Shown: one piece after another, positions 10,372-21,954 of the stretch | How the letters are laid out: each line of letters starts with the position of its first letter | Position numbering within the stretch: position 1 is the stretch's first letter | NCBI GenBank assembly: GCA_001513895.1 | Contig: LLKO01000023.1 | Location: 448,468 to 512,467, forward strand | From: Graphilbum fragrans | Lineage: Eukaryota; Ascomycota; Sordariomycetes; Ophiostomatales; Ophiostomataceae | Length of the DNA stretch: 64,000 nt | Direction of reading: 5' to 3' | Notes under the pieces: model-generated | The model's database searches: none | What the model was told of the DNA's origin: nothing | The model's input: only the letters and a program-made list of their open reading frames with translations | Translations under genes and position numbers: made by a program

Positions 10372-13140
10372 TTACAAAAGGAATGCAAAAGCAGCAGCAG
10401 AAAGAAGGTAGAGACCGGCGTGTGTAGCCACGGATGCCGCACCAGCCGTCACCACTGACGAGGTGGCCGTGGAAGACGAGCTGGTAGTGGTCTCGGAGCC
10501 AGAGCCGGAGCCGGAGCCGGAGCCAGAACCAGAGCCGGAGCCAGAACCAGAGCCGGAGNNNNNNNNNNNNNNNNNNNNNNNNNNNNNNNNNNNNNNNNNN
10601 NNNNNNNNNNNNAGCCAGAACCAGAGCCGGAGCCGGAGCCGGAGCCTGAACCGGAACCAGATCCAGATCCAGACCCAGATCCAGATCCAGACCCAGCAGC
10701 AGTCGTCGTGCTCGGCACAATCGCCACCGTCGACGTCACCGCCTTGACGGTCGAGCCGGTCTGCACATACGAAATAACCACGGTCTCGGTCGCTGGCAGA
10801 CCCAACGCCGTCGTCGTCGTCGCGCCTCCGGAGCTGCCAGAGCCGCTCGTCACCTCTGTGACCACAAAGACGTAGCCGCCTGCGCACGAGCCGCAGGTCT
10901 GGGCAGAGTACACCACCACATCTGTCGTCACCGAGGCGCTGTCGCAGGCCACGGCCTTGTACAGAGTCGTGCCGCTAGCAATGGCAGCCGCCACATCCGT
11001 GCACACGACATAGACGTGGCCACCGGCGCAGCCACACTCCTCGATGACGTAGACGACTTCCGTGACGGCGGGCGGCGACGTGCAGGCCACAAAGACAAAG
11101 TAGATGGTGATGTCAACGACAGTGGTCGACGTCGAGGAGCCGCTGCCGCCACCCGTGCCCGTCGCCGTGGCCGTGATCGTGGTCGTGAGGCCACCCACCG
11201 TGGTCGTCGTGCCGCTGATCACAGAGACAGCGCCCGTGATGGTCGTGGTGGCCGTCAATGTGGTCGTGGTCGTGGTCGTGCCCGAGTAGGAGATGCCGGT
11301 GGACGACGCGACAGCCGACGAGCCCGAGCTGCTGCCTGCATCGGCTGCATACACCGTCAGCAGCTCCGAGCCTGCGGTCTGGCGCCGCAGAAGCCGGCGA
11401 GCCGGGTTGGGGCTGGTCAGACCGCCACACGACTGCGAGGCATCCCCAGGGCAGGGCAAGTTACAACGGCCGTCGGGGACCTTTGTGTTCTTGGAGTTGT
11501 CGTTGTAGCAGAAGCATTGACTGGGGAGTTAGTGGATGGGAAGACGGAAGGCGAAGAAGAAGACAAGAAACTCACGTGTTGAAGAGACCGAGGAAGGGAA
11601 AGCCTTGGCACCTTTCTGTGCACAGCCTCGTGGTCATCTCGGGCGAGGTCAGAGTCGCCGTCAGGTTGCTGGAGACCGGTGGCCCAAAGCATCCCAGATA
11701 GTGGAAGCCGTTCACATTGGCCGGTGCTGAGGGCGTTGCGCTGGCACTGGCAGAGCCCGTGGACGAGCCGGCCGGCGTTGAGGAGACACTTCCCGTAGAG
11801 CTGGCGGGCGTCGAGGAGACACTTCCTGTAGAGCTGGCGGACGTCGAGGAGACACTTCCTGTAGAGCTGGCCACAGAAGAAGTGCTGTTGCCGGAAGAGC
11901 TGGGAGAGACGGAGCCAGATGATGCGGTGCTGCCGGACGACGACGGCGTCGAAGAAGCAGATCCAGAGGGAGTCGTGCTGCCGGAGCTGACAGGGGTCGA
12001 AGACACGCTGCCAGAACTCGGGGTGGACGAGACGCTTCCAGAGCTGGGAGTGGAAGAAACGCTGCCAGAGCTGGGGGTGGAAGAAGCACTACCAGAACTT
12101 GGGGTGGAAGAAGCGCTGCCAGAGCTGGGGGTGGAAGATGCGCTGCCAGTAGAGCTGGCCACGGAGGAGGTGCTGTTGCCGTAACTGCTGAAACTGACGG
12201 GAGTAGAGCTGACAGGCGTAGAGCTCACAGGAGTAGAGCTGGCAGATCCAGAAGTAGAGCTCACAGCAGAACCCGAGGTAGAGCTGACTGCAGAGCTTGC
12301 AGAGCTGCCAGAGCTGGCAGATCCAGTAGAGCTAGCTGAGCTGGAGCCAGACGAGCTGCCAGAGCTGACGGCAGACGACGATACAGACGAGCCCGACGTG
12401 GCTGAGGAAACACCAGACGAAGCAGTGCTGGAAACGGTGTTAGAGCTGGCGGTCGAGCTGCCCGACGTCGCAGAGGCAGACGTCGAGCCACTGGTCGCCG
12501 AGCCAGAGACTGAGCCGCTGGAAGCAGAGCTGCTAGAAACAGAGCTCGCAGACGAGGTGCCAGAGGTGGAACCGCTGGGGGTAGAGCTGACGGCCGAGCT
12601 CGCGGAAGAGCCAGAGCTGACAGCCGAGCTCGCGGAAGAGCCAGAGCTCACGGCAGAGGAACCAGAGCTCACAGCCGACGAGCCAGAGCTGACAGCAGAG
12701 GAACCAGAGCTGACAGCCGAGCTCGCAGAAGAGCCAGAGCTCACCGCACTCGACGAACCAGAGCTGACCGCACTCGACGAACCACTGGTGGCACTCGTCG
12801 ATCCACTGGTGGCACTCACCGTCGACGACCCCGACGACACGACGCTGCTGGTCGTAGACGCCGAGGTGCTGGCCGGCCCCGACGACGTCGAGCTCGGCAC
12901 CGTCGAGTCTGTGCTGGACGGCGTCGTGCTCTCAGAGCTGTCAGAGCTCGAGACACTAGTCGGGTTGATGGACGGGGCGCTGCTGTTGTTGGCCACGTCG
13001 CGCATCCAGTGGAAGCGCGGGCGGCTCTCTTCACGGCGATGGAGCTCCTGCAGAGCAGCATCGGCGTTGAGAGACCGGGCAGAGGCACTGGCCACGAGCA
13101 GGCCGAGGCCAAGCCACTTCAGGCCTGTTTTGGCAATCAT
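10372..13140 (-). CDS. WSC-domain, Ser/Thr-rich GPI-anchored cell-wall protein (gap inside)
   Basis: Two exons: 11576-13140 and 10372-11520, with a 55-nt intron (GTGAGT donor, CTAACTCCCCAG acceptor). Start at 13138-13140, followed by a signal peptide (MIAKTGLKWLGLGLLVASASA). Residues of about 60-450 are Ser/Thr/Gly/Pro-rich SSAVSSGSS-type and SSTPSSGS-type repeats, probably heavily O-mannosylated. A WSC domain follows (YLGCFGPP, paired Cys, CFCYND across the splice, LPCPGDASQSCGG). Then come a Thr-rich stretch and two similar Cys-containing modules (CGCAGGHVYVV and CGSCAGGYVFVV). After a Ser-Gly repeat a hydrophobic tail ends ...HAGLYLLSAAAFAFLL, typical of GPI addition. A surface sensor or wall-stress role is inferred from WSC proteins. 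A run of N breaks the Ser-Gly repeat and the two flanks are in different frames, so the gap length is not exact. Confidence 0.85.
10559..10612. other. Assembly gap of 54 N inside a GGCTCC-type coding repeat
   Basis: 54 unspecified bases interrupt the Ser-Gly hexamer repeat of the WSC gene. The upstream codon register (first bases at positions congruent to 2 mod 3) and the downstream one (0 mod 3) differ, so the true gap should be 1 mod 3 in length if the gene is intact. Confidence 0.95.
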
Positions 13141-16100
13141 GGTGACAGCGGCGGTCGCAGTCGTAGTAGAAGGCAAGGGAAGAGCAGACACCAGACTATT
13201 GAATTGTCTGGGGGGGAGACGATATTCAAAGAAACAAAAAAGTAGGGGGAAACGGCTCAAGTATGTGAGCGAGTAATTCAAAAGAAAGTCAGAAAGGAAA
13301 ACGGGAGTTTGCGTTGGGGGGACCAGGGGAATGGGCGAGTCTCGTGGGAGAAAACACCAGTCTAGGGGGGGGAAGTCAAAGTCAAGGTGATGGTGTCAAT
13401 GTGCTGGGGGAATGGGAGGAATGGGGAGGGGGGTAACGAGAGAGAAGGAGAGACAACGAACGACGAGGGTTGCTAGGCAAGAAACACAAGACCGCTTTCG
13501 ATGAGGGGGAGAGCGAGGACGCCGGAGCTTTAAATGCTTTCTTGGACCGTCTTGTCTGCGCGGTCCTGCCCATATTCTCTGTCGACATGGCTCGCGTCTC
13601 CTCTCCCTTCTCCCGAGGGTGTATGGTGTGTGGTTATGTGGGCGTGTGTATGGCTGATGGTAGCTCGCACACCTTGCCTTCTTCCTCTTCTCTGCTATGT
13701 GATAGCACGTTATGTTGCCAAGTGGGCCTCTTCCAGCTCCCCATCGTCGTTGTCCTCCTCCTCCACCCCCTTCAGGCCAGCCTAACCTGCATACGTGGAG
13801 CCGCTTGCAGATCACATCTCGGCATAGATCGTGGCTCGTTCAGCGCCGTGAGATCCAGTTCATCCTTGCGAGGGGCTAGAGGGGGGGTGGCCAAGACGGA
13901 AAAACAAACTATAGGCATAATCTGACGGAGGCTGAGAGGCTACGGCGACGGCATTCTTCGGGGTGGAGGCCCGACTTGGGCCAAACAGTTGGGACTGTGG
14001 GACTTGCTTTCTTTTTTCTCTGTCGCCTCTGTTCTCTAGTTTCTCTTTTTTTTCTTTCTCTCTTTGGACCTTCTCCTTTTTTTTTGCTTTTGCCTCCCCG
14101 GCGTATCTTAGACGCCCTTCTTCTGCAGTGTCTCGGACTTCAGTGTCTGGCATGCGTCCCTTGCTGGGTATGCCTTCCGAATCAAGGGGTTCGGTGGGAT
14201 GAACTAGAACCCGTTCCTCTCGCCCTCCTTCGCAATGTGGACCCCATATCTCCCCCGTATGGCAGGACAGACCGCGGAGAGGACGCAGTTGAGACATGGA
14301 GCTCGTACTTTCGGCCACGGCAGACTCGAGATGAACTGAGCCAAGATTGCCTTGTTCCAGGCCGTCGTTGGGCTGACGGAACAACGACGTGAGATCCCAG
14401 AGGAAAAAACATGATGACAGCAAAACCAGATGAAATCACCAAGGGGCACTGGACTTCCTCCTCACAACACCTCTCAGCACTCCCAACACTGCCAACACCT
14501 CACAACATCGGCGCCGACACCTTCAGAAATTTGCTTCCGGCACGTCGACCAGAGTTGGCAGGAGCTGGCAGCAAAAGTTGGCACGACTTAGTAAAGCAGC
14601 CTCCAGCGGCCCATCTAGATGCTCTTGGGCTCATGATATTTTCCCGTAGCAGCTCGACAGCTCCGACAACCACTCGTAAGCGTGTAGGCAGCCCAGCTCT
14701 CCGCAGATCAGCGCCTCTCTCGCACGCTCTCGTCAACGGCCCCTTCGGCTGTGTCTCACCCGTATTCGTCGACGGGCTTTGTGTAGCGCCACGGACGGTC
14801 CAGGATGGTCCAGGATGGTCTGGGATGGTCCAATAGCTAAGTAGCTAGAGAGCATAGCTGATGAGTTGTTGAAGGCTCCGCCCTTCGGCCTATGTATGCT
14901 CATTCGGGGACGCGTCCGTCCGTTCTCTCGCTCCTCCCCCCCTGCAGCGTTCCTGAACAAAGAATGCAAAAGGCTATAGTGCAGAACGTGTGCCTGCTAG
15001 CCTCGCTTAGCCGCTCATCTAGCTCCCTAAGCTCTCTAAGCCTCTAACATCTCTACACGCATGCCATCTAGGCTCTCCAAACTCTCTCGCCGAGCTGCGA
15101 ATACGCTTCCAGGCCATCTCGCTCGAGCTAGGCGCGGTCTGGCCCCAAAACGCGTGGCCGCATACTTCCTCTTCCGGTTGGGGCCACTTGGCCTTGTAGC
15201 TAGCCCTGCAGTTTTGCCCTTATCGTCATCATGTCGTGCACAGCGCACCACTTACACAACTTGTCTGGCTTGCGCTCCTGCTAGACGGCCGGGATTACCG
15301 GCTGTAATGCCCCCTTCGTCTCCTCTTCTTCCACTTGTTGGGCTCTCCATGCCGGAGACTTTTCTTCACCACATGCCCCAGACCCTGCTAGACTGTCCGT
15401 CTGCATGTCTCCATGACTGCACGGCTGCATGTTTGGCCTGTGTCAACAGCCTTGCTGCTTGCGGACCAGCCGTGTGGCGGATGTCAGGTATCCTGGCATT
15501 TTCCTGTTTGTGTGGTTTGTGGATTTTCTCCAGGTCTCCAGTTCCTCCAGGGTTTCCCCATCTCCTGCATCCGGTGTTGTGCATCTCGTCTGCTCTTGTG
15601 TGACCTGCCTGAATGGGCCTGCTTGTCTAAGACCCTGACGCGAAATACGACAGCGTTCGGAGTTGCCAATGCGTCTTTGGTGCTACCGATGCTGCTGATG
15701 TCGCTGTTGTGTTTCCCAAGGGGCCCAAAGCCGTGGCTAGAATCATCCTCATAATTTGCGCAAGCACTTCAGCCGCCCCTCGCTCTGGTGACGGCGCCTG
15801 TCCAAAGGCCGACTTTCCCATTCCAGTCGCCGTAATATGTGAGACGCCCGTCGGGCATGCTGGCTCGCTGAGACCTCAGATGCTTTGTTTGGTTTTTTAG
15901 CCCTTCTTTCACCTCCCTAGCTAGACAGTCCTCCCTCGCACAATTTCCGCAGCGGCGTACGGTCATTCATTCACTGAGCAGGCTGACCAGGATTAAGCTG
16001 TTTTCTTTTTCTGCCGCCACTGTCGTCACTGTCGCCCTTGTGTTTCTTTTTGACTCCCCTGATGTTGGCTCGTATTCCATCTCCGTGCCCTCTCTCTCTG

Positions 16101-18200
16101 TCACTTCGCAGACGTGTCTCTAGCTCACCGTCAGCCCGAGGTTGACTCGTAAAAAGCTGCCAATGCCAGCCACGCGTGGCCTGTCGCCACATTCTTCCAA
16201 CACTGTCCCTGGACGGTCGCACCCGTCGTCGTGGCCTCCTTCATTTCGCTAGTATGCTGTTGGCACTTTTGGGTGGCCGGTCGTCCACTGTTGGAATGGG
16301 CGGAGGGACTCGTAGATTTCAGGGGCATAGGTGCCAGCTTCGCCGCCGTAGGGCCAACAATGTGGCTTCTGCCGGGAAATAAAGGGCAAGGGATGCTGTC
16401 ATCCCTAGGCAACCCCTCGGACGTTATTTTGTTTTTCCCCTTCGCTGCTGGCCCGGTGTGGAATTTCTTTGTTGTCCTCTGTATTAGCCATCCCTTGCTT
16501 TACTAGGCGACTCTTCGGGCTTGTTAAGTGCTACCGGCGTCGAAAGTTCTTTGTCTCAAGCTAGGTATATATTATCGCATCGTAACGGCGTCGTCAGGGT
16601 TTTCTCAAAAAAAAAAATGGCCATGGAGTGGGCGATAGAGGAAGAAAAAGAAGTTGTAGATGGACAGAGCTGAAGAAAAGCCCCAGAAATTACAATTTAG
16701 AGCTGTGGGCAGAGGCTACACCCTGTAATCGGTTGCTAATGCTGCTGTAATAAGCTCCCAAGCTCTCGTACATTGGCCAATCAGAGCCCTAGTGCGGTGC
16801 CTAGCTTTTGTCCGTGGAGTACTCCGTATTCGTTCATCGAGACAAATCCACTTGTTTCCAGCAGATTGCACACCGGTCACGACTCTCCCTGACGCGCCCT
16901 CCTTCTTCGCCCCAAATCGCGATTCTACATTCTGCTGGCGCCGCTCGCGTCATTTGCCACTGCTACGATGTGTCCAGCAAAAGCTAACTCGACCTGCGAT
17001 GCTACCAAGTCGACGGAGGCGATTGTTCTCTTGAGCCCTCGATCGAAGCAGAGCTACAAATCGCGAAATCGTTTGCGAAATGCAAATGTACTGCGTCATA
17101 GTGCGCCTAGGAAGCTGCTTTGAATACCAACAAAGCGGGCCCAGGCGCTCGATGCCTTGATACCTTCTTTTTCGAGGCAATAGGCTTCTTTTAGCTTGCT
17201 GTCGCCAGTAAGCGTCTCTTCTTGTTTCCTCAAGCAAAATGACAGGCCACCAACCTTGTCGAGATTCCAACGCTGCGAGACTAACCTCCAAGTGTTCTAG
17301 TTACTCGCTGCTCTTCCAGAGAGCCATTATCCATGGCTGATGTTGGCCGCTTCACATACTCTTCTCACGGCCGACCGCGAATGTTCCCCGGTGCGCACCT
17401 TTCGAGACACCTTCAAGCATGAGCAGCGGCCCTTCACCATGCGGTATTCAATGGCTCGCAAACGGTCACTTAGTATTCTACGGGACTTGTGGAAGACAAC
17501 ACGCAATACATGCTACAGGATTGCAACAGCGGCTATCCTTCCACCCACACGTGTGGTCTACCTCAGGGAGTTGCTCCGAAAACGTCAAATTGGCGGACCG
17601 ACCAAGATGGATGCAGGGAATAGCAAGCACCGAAAGCCCGGTTCAATGTCCAGGCGCTGAACATTTGCCGTAAAGTGTCTATCGCGTACTTGGAGTATGC
17701 TCCGATACTGTCCTGCAGACCGATATAGTTGTGGCGCGTGCCGTGCCGCGCTGCATAGATTGCATGCATTGGGCGTAGCAACGGCACTCAACCTCAAATC
17801 TCTCTGCCTCTGTGTGGCTCTGTAGTCAGGAGCACTACATCACCACTCAGCCCACACATATCTCTCCTATCCAGCCAACGCGGCACGAATAGTCCCAACT
17901 ACTCGTAGATATATGCCATCTCTCCCTCCACCCGTCTCGTGGTCACCTCGTCGGCCGGAGTGTTCACATGGGTGTCGCAGTAGCCCGACTGCGCGCTCCT
18001 AAGAGAGTCGTCGAAGTCGGTGAAGAGAGTTTATGCTTTCTGCAGCAGCGGGTTTGCATCGCGTTCGTTCACAGGCTTGCTCGTCGTAGTGTCGCTAGTG
18101 TGGAACGGGGAAGGATTGGCAGCGGGAGGTATCTACATCCTCCTCAAACATGATTAGACACAACAACGGTCTTCTGGGCGGATAGATATGTAAGTAGGAA
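13141..18200. other. Long intergenic region, no convincing gene
   Basis: About 5 kb upstream of the WSC gene. Open frames on both strands (for example 13860-14423 minus and 15061-15603 plus) have no domain-like or signal-peptide-like content and sit in pyrimidine- or purine-rich tracts. A 10-bp GGATGGTCCA tandem repeat lies at about 14797-14833. Confidence 0.45.
14797..14833. repeat. Short tandem repeat GGATGGTCCA, about 3.5 copies
   Basis: Consecutive units read GGTCCAGGAT, GGTCCAGGAT, GGTCTGGGAT, GGTCCAATAG. Confidence 0.8.
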
Positions 18201-18214
18201 GACTCACGGCTGAC

Positions 18215-18930
18215 ACAATATCTGTCTTCGTGGGTCACAATTGCATAGCAGTTGCGGCTGCTACAAGTGCATGTCGTATCTGCCACGACAGAAGATCCCA
18301 GCACTGCATTTGTATGTATGCGTCTTCTAGCAAACATGTGTTTGGAGAAGAGGAGAGAACAAACGAGCGGGTTCGGCATAATCAGACGCGTCGGCGCTGT
18401 GAAGGCAAAGCGGCGCATCATCTAGGAGGCCTTGGTGCGAGAGGCATGTATCTATCGTTGAGACTAGGTCAGTGACTACCACGGCGACGGTTGAGAGCAA
18501 GAGACGGGATGGGAAAAGAAAGAGTTGAGAGAAAAAAACAACGACGAGGTTAGACTAACGTTTCTTGCAGAAGTTGGCGGCGGCATTCTTTTCAAGCACT
18601 GCTCGCTATCCTTTCGGACAGGCATCGCAATAGAGCTCCAAAATTGTGACAGCGTTCGTCCCTGGCGCAAAGTTGTTCAACAGCATGGTTGAGGCCCAGT
18701 GAAGTGGCATGTGTGTTGGCAAATCGGGCTCGAACTAACGGAAATCTGACTGTTGCTTGTCGCTTTTTACCCCTCAATTTCACCCTCCATCCTTTTCGCA
18801 CTTTGTCTCTTTCTGTCTCCATCTGAGAAAATTGTATTGCGGTGCCTCCAGTGCCGGGAGCTCATACTTACAGGACGGAACGGTGAAAGTTCCGTTGGAG
18901 TTCACGGCGTTGGAATCGGACAGACCTACA
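18215..18930 (-). CDS. Candidate fragmented, cysteine-rich gene
   Basis: Not recognised; proposed only from exon-like pieces. On the minus strand SDSNAVNSNGTFTVPS (about 18870-18920) ends at a perfect GTAAGT donor. A second piece (about 18617-18720) reads NNFAPGTNAVTILELYCDACPKG and ends at TAG. A third (about 18207-18300) reads ADTTCTCSSRNCYAIV...RYCVS and ends at a GTGAGT donor. The cysteine spacing and small exons resemble secreted proteins, but I could not find a phase-consistent join between the first two pieces and no clear signal peptide was found. It may be a decayed gene. Endpoints are approximate. Confidence 0.25.
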
Positions 18931-19023
18931 CTCAAACAAACAAGTTGATCCATATCTCGTGTATCGCTGTCCTGGGACCAACTTTCTGGTTCGCTAAGTT
19001 GAAGTCACTGGAAATCACAGAAC

Positions 19024-19140
19024 ATATGTACTGAGTACATAGCTACCAGCAATCTATGTACGACATATATATGTATGGAGTACATAGCTACCAGTCATAT
19101 ATGTACGACATATGTACGACGCATGTATGGAGTACATACG
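19024..19140. repeat. Imperfect tandem repeat GAGTACATAGCTACCAG / ATGTACGACATAT
   Basis: The GAGTACATAGCTACCAG segment occurs twice (about 19035 and 19078) and ATGTACGAC at least three times within 115 bp. Confidence 0.75.
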
Positions 19141-21954
19141 ACGAGCACCACCCGCTAGCTTGTGCCTATGTAGCAAATACAGGGCATTACAGGGCGTCAA
19201 CCACCCTACCTAATGCCTCTTGTATTTTAAAAAATAAAGAAGCCTATCTTATATACCCTACCGAGTACTCTACCTTTCTTATTGGCCTTACCCTTTCTTA
19301 ACCACTTCGACATACACATAGCATACCACATACTCTAAACATATGCCCAACATATACAACGTATTAGAAGCAGTAGAAGGTGTTGCGACATGTAAAAGTC
19401 GGTCAGCATACAGTATAAGGGGATCCAACATGTACATACGAAAAGGTTTACAGTGTCCATAGACAGTATATATACTGTGAATGCCAACATTTATCTACAT
19501 GTAGCTAGCACCACAATTCTGTGGTATGCTATGTACCTGTTTGTACTCCGTGTGCACCGTACGACTGGGCGTTGAACGGCTTTTCTACGTCGTTATGGGC
19601 TAGAAATTGAACAACAGCACCACCTCAAAATTGTTACGTCCTACGGCACCACAATGCCAGGACTAGGCCCACGCCACAACGTGGCGCAGCCCACGAAACC
19701 GTATCACGTCCATAATGCCGGTGCGTTGCCCTCTCTCGCCCATAGTATAGCTAGAGAATACAATCAACTTATCAAGCATTTATTACCTGCACATACAGCC
19801 TGAGACTGATTCACCGCATTCCATTCATGACGTCTTATGATTCCTACGACTGTTATGCCCTCGCGTTGCTTTCCTATGCCGCTGCACAGTTTACACTAAC
19901 GTCGCGCGTTAATACGCAACAAAAATGAGGCCAGAGATAAGCATTGTATTGAATAGGAATTGGATAAACATACACATTCCCCTCGGAGAAAATAAACACA
20001 ACAATGCCCCCTCATCTACTTCCTTCGAAAGAACTATTGCCTGGCCCCTCCTTCGCTGGACTGGGTGTGGGGCCGGGAAGGAACAACCGTTAATCCAGAG
20101 AAGGAGGGGCCGAGCAACAGTTCTTCTGAGGGAAGGAGTTAAGGAGGCACGGGTTATCTTTATTTTCCATAATGGAAATGTTCTTGTTTATCGAATTCTT
20201 CTTCAATACAAGACTGATTTTCGGCCTCACATTGAGAGGTTGGTTTGTTCGTGTCAACTACCAGTTGTTCCTTCCCCGCCCCACACAAAATCTAGGCCTA
20301 CTCAGGTACATTAGAAATTGCGGCGGATCTTAACACGTGATTCAGCACATGACTACAACTCAAGATTATTCATCCAGTGGAATGCACGCCCCTTCGCTAG
20401 GAACTCCGTAGTCAATACGTGTTTTCCTGTAGGTGGAATTGCCGCTTTGTTACTTATCCTCTTACATGTTTTCCTTTCACCTCTCTAAGATGGATATTCT
20501 CAGGGTTCTAGGGGGCCTAAAAATTGCACTTCGTCGTGGGTGGCTGCACCTTGACATTACATAGCCTGAGAGCGTTGCTAGCTATACACTATGTACCGAA
20601 TGGATCTTCTATGTCTCTTATCCTCGGGTAAACCATTCAACCAAGACCATCCTTGACCAACCATTGTTAGCATACAAAGGAATTTAAAATGGCACGAAAC
20701 AATTCGGAGATGTGTATTGTACACGATGCCTCTTAAGGTGATTACTGGAGACATTCTAGCTCCTATCCACCTTAATGCTCATCCACGGTTTGCATTTCGT
20801 TTGGGCTGACTTTTTTAATGTTCTAGAATTGGTCTTATCAGTGGTAATAAAAGCAAGGGCGAGAAACAGTGAAAAAGAGCAGGCACTAACAACAGAGTAC
20901 TTCTGTGATAAAAATGAATGGGTGCAGTAACCGGCGGGGCAACTGCCGTCAAAATCGTTGTAATAATCACGTGACATTGTTGGATGGATTGATCTGTGAA
21001 AGTCCAAACATATCAAGACCTGTGTTAATGAATAGACAAACAATTAAACGGGTCTGAAAAAGAGCCAACCGAATAACGATGGAGAGTAGAAAAATTAACA
21101 CTCGTTCCGCAACCAATAGACTGCTGTGTCTATGGCTGCTTCCCATAACAAGAAAATATGAAATTAGTTAACCATACATATACAAAAATTTGGAATAAAA
21201 AGTTGCCAATCTGTTAAGGCGCCCAGGTTGACAATGAACAGTGATCCAGTAATATAAAAATGCTGCGCAGAAGCCAAAAACTGCTTCTCATATGCTCAAC
21301 CTCTTGCCCTTACCATGAGACATGGCATATGGAATCTGTGAAGTGCCAAACACATTAAGCAACCAGGGAAAACAAGTGGAGACAAAGTGTCCAAACCTCA
21401 ACTGATATGTAGTCGCAGTGCCATTCACGCTTATTTACCCACGATCGAGATTTGCGAAAGAGGCCTGATATTTATCGAAATGGATGGCAGTGAAGACATG
21501 ATGATGAATGCCTATACTTGAAGTCCAATGAGCGCCGTCTCCTCTTCTTGAGGGTGACATGAACCAGTTGGGCATCTTGAAAATCCCCTCGACGTTTGGC
21601 CCTTGGCTAAAGCTGAGCTCACGAAGTCTCACTCTTCCAGACTGTTATATATCTATGAGCCCTCTCTGGAAAGACCCGACTACGGCTGCCAGATTTGACT
21701 GAGATGGAAGCATGTAATGCTGTCTGGTACTTCGGCTGCATTGTCTGTAGTGGGAGAATAGAGCACTTTTTGAAAGGCCATGGCTTTTATATCCTTCCAT
21801 GGGATGGAAGAAGCTTTTGTTTGGTAAAGCCAATGTTCTTTTAGTGTTTGGCGGTGGACTAGCGGTTAATTTCCTCTATCCATAGGTATATTTTAACGAT
21901 AAAATGTAGTCAAATGAATTACCAAGAAACAAAAATGCCCATAAACAAAAAAAC
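19035..21954. other. AT-richer gene-free region with repeats
   Basis: Base composition drops clearly relative to the flanking GC-rich genes, and no long open frame survives on either strand. Contains ATGTACGACATA/GGAGTACATAGCTACCAG repeats at its left edge and a complex inverted repeat at 20016-20286. One minus-strand frame near 20757-21043 (MSRDYYNDFDGSCPAGYC...) is too weak to call. Confidence 0.55.
20016..20286. repeat. Nested foldback (inverted repeats), possible MITE relic
   Basis: About 45 bp at 20016-20060 is the imperfect reverse complement of 20094-20141. An independent 23-bp arm at 20065-20087 matches the reverse complement of 20264-20286 at 22 of 23 positions. The second pair bounds a 222-bp unit like the terminal inverted repeats of a miniature transposon. 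No target-site duplication is obvious. Confidence 0.7.

Noticed and set aside
11717..13276. Glu/Leu/Pro-rich plus-strand frames
   Set aside because: Antisense of the Ser/Thr repeat of the WSC gene.
15061..15603. 180-codon plus-strand frame with several Cys
   Set aside because: No signal peptide, no domain pattern, uneven codon choice.
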